NCBI GenBank assembly: GCA_023423835.1
Contig: JAFAEW010000061.1
Location: 1 to 9,563 of the forward strand
Origin: Bacteroidota bacterium
Lineage (GTDB): Bacteria; Bacteroidota; Bacteroidia; Chitinophagales; Chitinophagaceae
Direction of reading: 5' to 3'
Length of the DNA stretch: 9,563 bases
Part shown: piece by piece, positions 1-6,675 of the stretch
Layout: each line of letters opens with the position of its first letter
How positions within the stretch are numbered: the stretch's first letter is position 1
Notes under the pieces: model-generated
Database searches by the model: none
Seen by the model: the letters and a program-made list of their open reading frames with translations, nothing else
Told to the model about the DNA's origin: nothing
Program-made: the position numbers and the translations under genes

Positions 1-285
1 GACCAGGTTGTAGAGGCTTGTCCCTTTTTTTACTTCAAAGCGGCCATCCTTTATCCGTTCCCACACATTCGCTTTACCGGCCAGAAAATCGAAAACTCCT
101 GCATAGCGAATTATTTTTCCCGTGTCAATCTGTTGCCTGATCTCTTCTCTTGCCGTGTGGCGATCGCGTACATACAAATATTTTTCTTCTGATGAAAACC
201 TTGTTGCCGGGAGAAATAAAACTACCGCGGTTGCAATGCCAATGATAATCAGAAGAATGACAAGGATGGAGAAGGTTTTCTTCAT
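1..285 (-). CDS. mltG: Endolytic murein transglycosylase MltG, N-terminal fragment (3' end beyond window)
   Basis: Reading on the minus strand from the ATG at 285 gives 95 codons with no stop before the window edge, so the gene is partial. Residues 5-27 form one hydrophobic segment after MKKT, a signal anchor that places the enzyme in the inner membrane facing the periplasm. The visible part then carries the features of the MltG/YceG N-terminal region: a long polar stretch with a DRHTAREEIRQQI helix and, near residues 82-95, GRFEVKKGTSLYNLV, which matches the LysM-like 'pattern of growth then loop' start of the family. MltG is known to cut nascent peptidoglycan glycan strands and so sets their length. 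The catalytic Glu lies in the missing part and cannot be checked. The gene sits after the secG terminator and is probably transcribed separately. Identification rests on the N-terminus only. Confidence 0.82.
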   Translation of the reverse strand, partial: MKKTFSILVILLIIIGIATAVVLFLPATRFSSEEKYLYVRDRHTAREEIRQQIDTGKIIRYAGVFDFLAGKANVWERIKDGRFEVKKGTSLYNLV

Positions 286-393
286 ATTTAAAAATAGCAA
301 AAAAACAACTTTAATCTTTTTAATGCGAAAAAATTAGCAAATAGCATCTTTGGAAATCCGGCGTTCAGACAGAAAAGGTTTGAAAACAAAAAA

Positions 394-413
394 CCCTGCA
401 TTTGCATGCGGGG
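394..413 (-). terminator. Rho-independent terminator closing the miaB-secG operon
   Basis: On the minus strand an 8-position stem (one C-A mismatch) with a 4-base loop, arms at 413-406 and 401-394, is followed directly by six T residues (393-388). It starts about 25 bases after the secG stop codon, as expected for an intrinsic terminator. On the plus strand the same stem has a U-G wobble in place of the mismatch but only a broken U-run, so it is mainly a minus-strand terminator. Confidence 0.8.
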
Positions 414-437
414 CCTTTATTATTCATCTTAAAATAT

Positions 438-797
438 TTATTTTCCGCTATCAGCCTGCGGAAGTGTAATTGTATTAGATGGCTGAGTGGTGTTTGGAGC
501 AGGAGCAGGAATTGTATTGCTTCCACTCGTGTTCAAGTTCTTCAACACATCAGATCCTGGCGTTTGGGTGGTTGAACCAAAGAAAAGAACTGAAATAATC
601 GATAAAAAACAGATTAGTCCGGCCAGGATCCACGTGCCTTTTTCCAACACGTTGTTGGTTTGCTGCACACCCATCATCTGATTTCCCACACCACCAAACG
701 TTCCGGCAAGACCTCCTCCTTTAGGATTTTGAATCAGGATGATGATACACAATAAAATACTTATTATAACAATAAGAATTAGGAATACGACTGTCAT
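438..797 (-). CDS. secG: Preprotein translocase subunit SecG
   Basis: A 119-residue protein with the SecG layout: hydrophobic helix 1 (about residues 3-22), the cytoplasmic loop motif QNPKGGGLAG at 23-32 followed by FGG at 34-36, and hydrophobic helix 2 (about 56-73). SecG is the small auxiliary subunit of the SecYEG channel and assists SecA-driven export at the inner membrane. The tail from residue 75 to 119 is rich in Ser, Thr, Asn and Pro and is probably disordered; such variable tails are common in Bacteroidota SecG. The ATG at 797-795 overlaps the TGA of the preceding gene by the four bases ATGA, which points to translational coupling. It is the last gene of the run, followed by an intrinsic terminator. 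Family membership is clear; the tail has no assigned role. Confidence 0.95.
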   Translation of the reverse strand: MTVVFLILIVIISILLCIIILIQNPKGGGLAGTFGGVGNQMMGVQQTNNVLEKGTWILAGLICFLSIISVLFFGSTTQTPGSDVLKNLNTSGSNTIPAPAPNTTQPSNTITLPQADSGK

Positions 798-1666
798 TTG
801 AGTTCTTTTATTTTGGCTGCAAAGTAAGCAGATTTCGACGGATTCAAAAAACTTAATTTTTCATAAAGCTGAATAGCCTTTTGGTTTTTTCCCTGTTTTA
901 CCAAAACTTCGGCCATTGTTTCGGTTACCACTTCCTGAGTATGATTGCTTGACTGCGCAATCGACTCGATGATTCTTTCTGTTTGCGGATCGGTTCCCAG
1001 ATCTGTCGGGTTTGGATTTTTAGTTTTCAACAGGCTCAGCCATTCCGTAAATTTTTTAACCTTTCCCTCAAGGTGATCGGTGGTAACACCGCTGAGCTTT
1101 ATTCCCTGTGAAGCAAAAAAATCGATGGTGAAAAACGGACTGGCAACCGGATCTTTGCCCGTTGGATCAACCGGCGCCTTAAAGGTATTCAGCTGCTCTT
1201 CCAGCAGCCGGCTCAGGTTTTCCTTTTCCTGAGCAAGGATATCAGGAGAAATACGCTCATCATCCTGCTTTTCCTCCCATTGTTTTTCTCCCACAAAAAC
1301 CTCCGGTTCGGCCTTAATTTCCATCGCTTCGTCCGGCTCTTCCGGAACCGAATCCTCCAGTTCAACTTCTGTAGTTTCAGTAATCGCCGATGTTGTTTCC
1401 GGAACTACCGGTTCGGCGGATGTAACAGTCGTTTCGGCGGATAAACCCGGCAGGATCTGATGATCGTTTTCGAGCAACCATGACAACCAAAGGCTGTTGT
1501 TGAAATAGAGAGCGGCTTTCTGTTTCGAACTTTCATCCTCATACTTCCATGCCTTCAGTAAATGGCCGGTCGCAAAATAGGGAAACCGGGAAACAAGTTC
1601 ATCCGGTGTTTGCGAAATGCCGTTTTCTTGCAGCCATTGATTCAGGCTGTCGTTTTGATCGTTCAT
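794..1666 (-). CDS. Uncharacterised Bacteroidota protein with C-terminal TPR-like hairpin
   Basis: A 290-residue protein with no signal peptide or membrane helix, so probably cytoplasmic. It has three parts. Residues 20-65 form a conserved-looking helical N-terminus containing RFPYFATGHLLKAWKY. Residues 71-140 are an acidic Glu/Pro/Thr/Val-rich linker of low complexity. The C-terminus contains TIDFFASQGIKL (180-191), KFTEWLSLL (205-213) and a TPR-like unit at 245-290 with VTETMAEVLVKQGKNQKAI then LYEKLSFLNP. I recall homologues with this same N- and C-terminal pattern in many Bacteroidota, annotated only as hypothetical or tetratricopeptide proteins. The function is unknown. A TPR-like end usually binds protein partners, and the position between lptE and secG (21-base gap upstream, 4-base overlap downstream) suggests a role linked to envelope transport, which is inference. 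Confidence 0.85.
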   Translation of the reverse strand: MNDQNDSLNQWLQENGISQTPDELVSRFPYFATGHLLKAWKYEDESSKQKAALYFNNSLWLSWLLENDHQILPGLSAETTVTSAEPVVPETTSAITETTEVELEDSVPEEPDEAMEIKAEPEVFVGEKQWEEKQDDERISPDILAQEKENLSRLLEEQLNTFKAPVDPTGKDPVASPFFTIDFFASQGIKLSGVTTDHLEGKVKKFTEWLSLLKTKNPNPTDLGTDPQTERIIESIAQSSNHTQEVVTETMAEVLVKQGKNQKAIQLYEKLSFLNPSKSAYFAAKIKELK

Positions 1667-1687
1667 GTGGTGAAAATAACAATTCTC

Positions 1688-2212
1688 TTACCAGTTAGAA
1701 AATATCCGGTTGAAAATTTCGTCGGTCATATTTTTAATGATATCGTCAAGCAGTCTTCCTTCTGCCTGCGACAGTGTTAATCCCGCAGAAAAATCAAAAT
1801 CACGGCTGATATCATAAGGCGTTTTTTTATTATCGAGCGTATTCAGCAGATCGATGTGAACGCCCACTGTAAGGCGGTTGGTGGCTGCCTGTTCATTGCT
1901 TATTCCGGCCGTGGTGACGGCATAGGTGCTGATATATCCGCTGATGATGTAATTGGCATCGTCGCTCGTGATACTTGTCAACCTCGTTCGATTAGCAATC
2001 TTTTGTTGCAGCTGATCCGTCAGTCTCGCACTCAACTGCGGATTTTTGTAGCTTGCCCGGTTTTCAATAAAATTTACTTTGAATGTTTTTATTTCAGGAG
2101 GAATTGAAACGTCTCTGAAAGTATAAACACCGCAGGAAACAAGGAAGCAGCAGGAGAGAAGCAGCCAGCCATTCTTCCATAACCATCCACAAAAATTAGT
2201 CATTGATGTCAT
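1688..2212 (-). CDS. lptE: LptE-like LPS-assembly lipoprotein
   Basis: A 174-residue predicted lipoprotein. A hydrophobic signal sequence with lipobox LVSC (residues 24-27) gives Cys27 as the lipidated residue, followed by GVYTFRDVSIPPEIKTF, a start typical of Bacteroidota LptE. The remainder has the LptE-like pattern of an internal 'NPQLSARLTDQLQQKI' helix and a GYISTYAVTT strand, with a final helical segment ending in FNRIFSNW. In the family's known role LptE sits in the outer membrane as a plug for the LptD barrel and helps place LPS in the outer leaflet. The 5' end overlaps the end of the sigma-54 activator by 17 bases. An in-frame ATG at residue 4 (2203) would cut the overlap to 8 bases and is an equally plausible start. 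Sequence conservation in LptE is low, so the assignment rests on lipobox, size, motif pattern and operon context. Confidence 0.85.
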   Translation of the reverse strand: MTSMTNFCGWLWKNGWLLLSCCFLVSCGVYTFRDVSIPPEIKTFKVNFIENRASYKNPQLSARLTDQLQQKIANRTRLTSITSDDANYIISGYISTYAVTTAGISNEQAATNRLTVGVHIDLLNTLDNKKTPYDISRDFDFSAGLTLSQAEGRLLDDIIKNMTDEIFNRIFSNW

Positions 2213-3449
2213 ATTCTTTCAGCTTTCTGTATAAAGTTCGTTCGCTGATGCCGAGATCAAGGGCAGCATCCCTTCTTTTATTCTTATGTTTTTTCAGTGC
2301 CTTCTGGATCAACTCTTTTTCTTTATCCATAATGTTCAGCGATTCCTCCACTTCTTCATGTTGTTGAAACGATTCATCATTCTTCAGGATCACCGGTTTT
2401 GTCTGATTTGGTGTGTGGTAGGAGGGTGGTAAAATGGCAGGCGTAATCTGTCCCGCTTCGGTTTTATGATCGTTGAGCAAAGATTCTTTCGTAAATTCTT
2501 CTGCATGCCCGGCAAGGGAAGGATTTTGCAATATTTCCAAAAACATTTTTTTCAATTCGGTTACATCCTTTTTCATATCGAAAAAAAGCTTGTACAGAAT
2601 TTCGCGTTCATTGGCAAACTCTCCCTGTGTGGCCTGTTGCGCTGCCAAAACCGGAAGTTTGTAGAAATTTTTTTCCGGTAAAAACCTTCGCAACTGCGCG
2701 GCGGAAATGAGCGGATCTTTACTCAACACAGAAATTTGTTCCGCAATATTTTTAAGTTCTCTCACATTCCCCGGCCAGGGATAATTGATGAGCAATTCTC
2801 TTGCTTCATCTTCTAATTGCACCGGTGCCGTGCGATATCTTTCCGCAAAATCGACAGCGAATTTTCTAAAAAGCAATAAAATATCATCTTTTCTGTCGCG
2901 AAGCGATGGAACTCTTATTGGAACGGTACTTAAACGGTAATAAAGATCTTCCCTGAATTTGCCCTTTTGAGTAGATTCAAACAGGTCTTTATTGGTAGCT
3001 GCAATTACTCTGACGTCTGTTTTCTGCACTTTTGAAGATCCTACCCTGATGAATTCACCGGTTTCCAAAACCCTCAGCAGGCGGGCTTGCGTTCCCAGCG
3101 GCATTTCTGCTATCTCATCCAGGAAAATAGTTCCCCCATTTACTGTTTCAAAATAGCCTTTGCGGCTTTCCACAGCACCGGTAAATGAACCCTTCTCATG
3201 GCCGAACAGCTCTGAATCTATTGTTCCTTCCGGAATTGCGCCACAGTTTACCGCAATAAACGGATTGTGTTTTCTTCCGGAAAGTGAATGGATGATGTTT
3301 GAAAAAACTTCCTTTCCCACTCCGCTTTCTCCCACAATCAATACGGTTAGGTCCGTTGCCGCAACCTGAACGGCCACGTCGAGTGCGTGATTTAAGCCGG
3401 GTGAGTTTCCGATAATTCCAAACCTGTTTTTTATCGCTTGTAATTCCAT
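2196..3449 (-). CDS. Sigma-54-dependent transcriptional activator (AAA+ and Fis-type HTH, no sensor domain)
   Basis: A 417-residue bacterial enhancer-binding protein. The AAA+ domain begins almost at the N-terminus: Walker A GESGVGKE (40-47), the sigma-54 contact loop GSFTGA (87-92), Walker B GTIFLDE (106-112), VRVIAATN (147-154), arginine-finger segment FREDLYYRL (165-173) and WPGNVREL (215-222). A Fis-type helix-turn-helix lies at about 376-413 (AALDLGISERTLYRKLKEY). No receiver, GAF or PAS domain precedes the ATPase, since only about 12 residues come before it. Between ATPase and HTH is a long region (255-370) with a charged helical segment and a polar, probably flexible part. Such proteins hydrolyse ATP to open promoters held by RpoN. 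It follows miaB by 47 bases and overlaps lptE. Which genes it controls cannot be read from this window; a role in envelope gene control is inference from context. Confidence 0.93.
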   Translation of the reverse strand: MELQAIKNRFGIIGNSPGLNHALDVAVQVAATDLTVLIVGESGVGKEVFSNIIHSLSGRKHNPFIAVNCGAIPEGTIDSELFGHEKGSFTGAVESRKGYFETVNGGTIFLDEIAEMPLGTQARLLRVLETGEFIRVGSSKVQKTDVRVIAATNKDLFESTQKGKFREDLYYRLSTVPIRVPSLRDRKDDILLLFRKFAVDFAERYRTAPVQLEDEARELLINYPWPGNVRELKNIAEQISVLSKDPLISAAQLRRFLPEKNFYKLPVLAAQQATQGEFANEREILYKLFFDMKKDVTELKKMFLEILQNPSLAGHAEEFTKESLLNDHKTEAGQITPAILPPSYHTPNQTKPVILKNDESFQQHEEVEESLNIMDKEKELIQKALKKHKNKRRDAALDLGISERTLYRKLKEYDIND

Positions 3450-3496
3450 GCTTCTGATAATTTATCCGGGGTGAAGCGCTATTCGCTTTCCCTGTC

Positions 3497-4921
3497 TTAA
3501 TTGCTAACCAATTCTCCCAAAAGTGTGGCCTGTGTGCAGCCCGTTACCCTTACCCAGACATAGTCGCCTTTTTGATATACCGGCATTCCCTTAGGAAAAA
3601 CAATTACCTTGTTTTGCGTATTTCTACCCATCCAGTCGTTTTCATTGCGTTTACTTTCGCCTTCTATCAATACCCTGAATCTTTTATTAACGTCTCTTCT
3701 GTTGCTTTCCAGTGACAAGCGGTTTTGCAGCTCAACGATTTCCTGCAATCTTCTTTTCTTGGTTTCCAGCGGCACATCATCTGTATAACGCCTTGCTGCC
3801 AACGTTCCCGGCCGTTCGCTATAGTAAAACATATAGCTCATATCGTAGGCGCTTTCTTCCATTACCTGCAGCGTTTCAAGATGATCTTCTTCCGTTTCGG
3901 TACAAAAGCCGGAAATGACGTCTGAACTGATACCGCAATCGGGAATTATTTGACGTATTTGTCGCACCTTCGCCATATACCATTCGCGTGTATAGGTGCG
4001 GTTCATCAGTTGAAGGATTCTTGAACTTCCGCTTTGAACAGGAAGGTGGATGTATTTGCAGATATTTTCGTACTTCGCCATCGTTCTCAGCACATCCTCT
4101 GTAATATCCTTCGGATGTGAGGTGCTGAACCGAACCCTTAAATCAGGACTTAAAAGCGCAACAGCTTCCAAAAGCGCAGCAAAGGTGATAGTCTTTCCCG
4201 TAGTTTCATCGAGCCAGTAATAGCTGTCAACATTCTGTCCGAGAAGGGTCACTTCCTTAAAACCCTGATCACGTAAGGCTTTTGCTTCCGCCAGGATAGA
4301 ATACATATCGCGGCTTCTTTCCCTTCCCCTTGTAAAAGGAACCACACAAAAACTGCACATATTGTTGCATCCTCTCATGATGGAAATGAAGGCCGTAACA
4401 CCATTACTGTTTAATCTTACTGGAGAAATATTTGCGTAGGTTTCATCGCGGCTCAACAACACGTTCACGGAACGCTGACCCGTTTCTGCTTCTGAAATCA
4501 ATACAGGTAAACTGCGATAAGCATCCGGACCCACCACAATGTCAACCAGCTTTTCTTCCTCGAGAAACTTTGTCTTCAACCGTTCGGCCATACATCCTAA
4601 AACGCCAATCAACATGCCTGGCCGGGATTGCTTTACCTTTCGGAATTCGGTTAGTCTTTTTCTGACGGTCAGTTCTGCTTTTTCGCGAATGGAGCAGGTA
4701 TTGATAAAGATAAGATCAGCATCTTCAAAATTTCGGGTTGCGCCATATCCTTCCTCATGCAGGATGGAGGCAACAATCTCACTGTCACTAAAATTCATCT
4801 GGCACCCGTAACTCTCTATATAAAATCTTTTTTTTGACTCAGTTTCCGGTGCTGTAGCATAAAAGGCTTCTCCCTGCCTGGATTCATCGTGTACTTTTTT
4901 TGCTACTTCAAAGATTTCCAT
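3497..4921 (-). CDS. miaB: tRNA-2-methylthio-N6-dimethylallyladenosine synthase MiaB
   Basis: With the ATG at 4921 the protein is 474 residues, normal for MiaB. The N-terminal MTTase domain has the three cluster-binding cysteines (C40 in YGCQMN, C76 in NTCSIRE, C110 in LGCMAE). The radical-SAM motif is GCNNMCSFCV with C185, C189 and C192, followed by PFTRGRERSR, and the C-terminus (about 410-474) is a TRAM domain. The enzyme adds a methylthio group to isopentenyl-adenosine 37 of tRNAs reading UNN codons, using two 4Fe-4S clusters and S-adenosylmethionine, in the cytoplasm. The frame stays open upstream to a TTG at 4972, but the extra 17 residues look unlike the family and the ATG gives the usual start MEIFEVAKKVHDESRQGEAF. 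It is the first gene of the run towards secG. There is no clear Shine-Dalgarno sequence. Confidence 0.96.
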   Translation of the reverse strand: MEIFEVAKKVHDESRQGEAFYATAPETESKKRFYIESYGCQMNFSDSEIVASILHEEGYGATRNFEDADLIFINTCSIREKAELTVRKRLTEFRKVKQSRPGMLIGVLGCMAERLKTKFLEEEKLVDIVVGPDAYRSLPVLISEAETGQRSVNVLLSRDETYANISPVRLNSNGVTAFISIMRGCNNMCSFCVVPFTRGRERSRDMYSILAEAKALRDQGFKEVTLLGQNVDSYYWLDETTGKTITFAALLEAVALLSPDLRVRFSTSHPKDITEDVLRTMAKYENICKYIHLPVQSGSSRILQLMNRTYTREWYMAKVRQIRQIIPDCGISSDVISGFCTETEEDHLETLQVMEESAYDMSYMFYYSERPGTLAARRYTDDVPLETKKRRLQEIVELQNRLSLESNRRDVNKRFRVLIEGESKRNENDWMGRNTQNKVIVFPKGMPVYQKGDYVWVRVTGCTQATLLGELVSN

Positions 4922-4992
4922 GAACGACTGTTTAGAAATGATATAAAATCCGGCGATCAGGCCGTTGCGCAACTTAAACCTTGCTTAGCCGG

Positions 4993-5000
4993 CAAAAATA
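4993..5000 (-). promoter_or_regulatory. Candidate -7 element of the miaB operon promoter
   Basis: The minus strand reads TATTTTTG, an exact match to the Bacteroidota -7 consensus TAnnTTTG. It would start transcription about 65-70 bases before the miaB ATG. I see no convincing TTTG -33 element 19-21 bases upstream, so the call is tentative. The location in the only divergent gap of the window supports it. Confidence 0.45.
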
Positions 5001-5036
5001 ATTAAAAAGATGGTTGTATGTCTGTTTGACAGTTTA

Positions 5037-5060
5037 TTAACAGTTAATGTATCTTACATT
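5037..5060. repeat. Two abutting palindromes in the divergent intergenic region, possible operator
   Basis: TTAAC-A-GTTAA (5037-5047) is a perfect 5-1-5 palindrome. It runs directly into AATGTA-TCT-TACATT (5046-5060), a perfect 6-3-6 palindrome sharing two bases with the first. They lie between the two candidate -7 elements of the divergent promoters and cover the -33 and spacer region of the plus-strand one. Both are AT-rich, so a regulator-binding site is plausible but chance cannot be excluded. As RNA the hairpins would be weak. Confidence 0.4.
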
Positions 5061-5062
5061 TT

Positions 5063-5070
5063 TATTTTTG
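5063..5070 (+). promoter_or_regulatory. Candidate -7 element for the DUF3078 gene
   Basis: The plus strand reads TATTTTTG, an exact match to TAnnTTTG, implying a leader of roughly 108 bases before the ATG at 5185. No TTTG lies at the ideal distance upstream. A second, weaker option pairs TTTG at 5025-5028 with TATCTTAC at 5050-5057 at a 21-base spacing. One of the two is likely to be used, because the gene has no co-directional neighbour. Confidence 0.4.
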
Positions 5071-5184
5071 TTTTTTGATTGAATGGGATCGAAAGAAGCT
5101 TTTTAGCAGCAATGATCTGCCCCGGCTATCGATGCTGCAGTTGAAAGTTTTGGACCGGGTGTTAAAAGATGATATAACCGTTTT

Positions 5185-6135
5185 ATGAGAATAACTATCT
5201 TTTTGTTTTTAATTGCCTTTGGAACAACTGTTTGTGCACAGGAAATGCCGGTAAAAGTCGTTCCCAATGAAATTTTCCGTAATGTAAAGAAAGATCCTGC
5301 CGACACAGCAAGCTGGAGTTGGAAAAGAGGCGGTATTGTGAACGTGAATTTCTCACAGGGCACTTTATCCAACTGGGCGGCCGGAGGCGATAATTTTTCA
5401 ATGTCGATCAACAGCTACGTCAACTACCGTGTGTTTAATAAAGGCCCGAAACATAATTGGGATAACAGCCTTGATTTCAATTTCGGACTGATACAATCAA
5501 GCAGTCTCGGCAGCCGGAAAAATGATGATCGTCTGGATATTTTATCGAAATATGGTATCCGGATCGATAGCAGCAACAAATTTTTCGTTTCCGGACTCTT
5601 TAATCTTCGTACACAGTTTTTCGATGGATACACTTATAGCGGAACCAACGCCACCTTCAGTTCAACCTTTCTTTCTCCGGCCTACGTTTTACTGTCGCTC
5701 GGGGTTGATTATCGTCCGAAAGATAACGTATCCTTTTTCCTGTCTCCCCTCACAATGCGCAATACGTTTGTAATGAACAAATACCTGAACGCGAAAGGCG
5801 TTTATGGCGTACCACCCGGAGAAAATCATGTAACACAAATCGGTGCCTTTGGTTCCATCACCTTCGCCAAACAGCTGTTTAAGAATGTGCTGTATAAGGG
5901 AAAACTCGATTTGTTTACCGATTACGGTCACAATCCGGAAAATGTAGACATGTATTTCACCAACTTTTTCAACTTCAAGATAAACAGGTTTTTATCGGCC
6001 ACCTACAGTCTCGATATGATTTACGATGACGATGTGAAGCTGTTCGGAAAAGACCAAAATAGTCCCGCTCTTCAACTGAAAAGTCTTATTGGCATTGGTT
6101 TCTCAATGCCCTTTTCTACCGTGGTGGTTGATTGA
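5185..6135 (+). CDS. DUF3078 family outer-membrane beta-barrel protein
   Basis: A 316-residue protein starting with a signal peptide (MRITIFLFLIAFGTTVCA, likely cut before QEMPV). Residues 45-75 contain the hallmark DUF3078 pattern: GGIVNVNFSQGTLSNWAAGG, then a polar strand. The rest alternates aromatic, polar and glycine residues in probable transmembrane beta-strands, for example WDNSLDFNFGLI, KFFVSGLFNLRTQF, YVLLSLGVDYRP, LYKGKLDLFTDY and FLSATYSLDMIYDD, ending IGIGFSMPF plus a short tail. It is therefore predicted to be an outer-membrane barrel. The family has no established function; a channel or anchoring role would be a guess. It is the only plus-strand gene and is transcribed away from miaB. 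Its TGA is followed immediately by the stop of the convergent gene. The ATG is favoured because it directly precedes the signal peptide. Confidence 0.9.
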   Translation: MRITIFLFLIAFGTTVCAQEMPVKVVPNEIFRNVKKDPADTASWSWKRGGIVNVNFSQGTLSNWAAGGDNFSMSINSYVNYRVFNKGPKHNWDNSLDFNFGLIQSSSLGSRKNDDRLDILSKYGIRIDSSNKFFVSGLFNLRTQFFDGYTYSGTNATFSSTFLSPAYVLLSLGVDYRPKDNVSFFLSPLTMRNTFVMNKYLNAKGVYGVPPGENHVTQIGAFGSITFAKQLFKNVLYKGKLDLFTDYGHNPENVDMYFTNFFNFKINRFLSATYSLDMIYDDDVKLFGKDQNSPALQLKSLIGIGFSMPFSTVVVD

Positions 6136-6651
6136 TTACACAACCGGCTGTTTCGATATTTTATTTCGAAGCCAGCTGTCTTTTACGGGAATCATCCATT
6201 TGGTCAGGAGTTCCGATTTGTTCTCAACTGTATTATTGAAATAAAGGGTATCAGCGGTGATGAAATTATTGTGGTAAGCATAAACAAACTGGCTCAATGG
6301 CAGCAACTGAATCTGCTCTTTCACCACAAAAGCCAGTGTTTGCCTGTGAAACAGGTTTACGCCCAGTTCCCGTTGTATATCCTTTATGGCATCAAAGGCG
6401 CTGTCTGTACTACAACCGCCAACGGTGGTCTGCGATTCGTCGGCCATTAAGATGATAAATCTGCCAAACAGCAGGTTTGCATATCCTTTCACTTTAGCTC
6501 CATGACTGTGCCAGTTGGAAACAAAATCGTTCAGCATGGTTTCGATCCTGAGGGATTCGGCAATGGTAAACAGCCGGCTGCTCTGGTAGATCCAAACTTT
6601 CGAGCGTTCATCAAAATCTTCCGGAATATATTGTTGATAGTTAAAATTCAT
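6136..6651 (-). CDS. Uncharacterised Bacteroidota protein of the family mislabelled 'ABC transporter ATPase'
   Basis: A 171-residue soluble protein without signal peptide or membrane helix. I recognise the pattern VWIYQSSR (19-26), W47-HSHG (48-51), RFIIL (64-68), DES (71-73), GGCSTDS (78-84), LFHRQ (100-104), YFNNTV (137-142) and a final SW (159-160). Homologues in Bacteroidota are often called 'ABC transporter ATPase', but no Walker A, Walker B or ABC signature is present, so that name is wrong for this protein. The invariant-looking His, Cys80, Ser and Asp residues suggest a catalytic or ligand-binding site, which is inference. The gene lies 24 bases after the cysteine-rich Fe-S protein and is probably co-transcribed with it from the promoter near 7472. 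Its stop codon abuts the stop of the convergent DUF3078 gene. The function is unknown. Confidence 0.85.
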   Translation of the reverse strand: MNFNYQQYIPEDFDERSKVWIYQSSRLFTIAESLRIETMLNDFVSNWHSHGAKVKGYANLLFGRFIILMADESQTTVGGCSTDSAFDAIKDIQRELGVNLFHRQTLAFVVKEQIQLLPLSQFVYAYHNNFITADTLYFNNTVENKSELLTKWMIPVKDSWLRNKISKQPVV

Positions 6652-6675
6652 CCTGCAAAATTAGCTAAAATTAGA

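Noticed and set aside
286..393. mltG promoter near 329-336 (minus strand TAATTTTT)
   Set aside because: One base off the -7 consensus and no -33 element at a proper distance; the AT-rich stretch gives many such matches.
4922..4972. N-terminal extension of MiaB from a TTG at 4972
   Set aside because: The 17 added residues do not resemble the family, the start would be TTG, and the ATG at 4921 gives the usual MiaB N-terminus and length.
5112..5144. Ten-codon upstream ORF in the DUF3078 leader
   Set aside because: Too short, no ribosome-binding signal, and its Cys-rich content looks random; no attenuator logic is visible.
5103..5411. Minus-strand open frame of 102 codons
   Set aside because: It overlaps the DUF3078 gene antisense, has no recognisable domain and a composition typical of a shadow frame.
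6145..6180. Imperfect hairpin near the convergent stops as a bidirectional terminator
   Set aside because: The stem is broken by a three-base bulge, lies in the coding end of the 171-residue gene and has no U-run after it.
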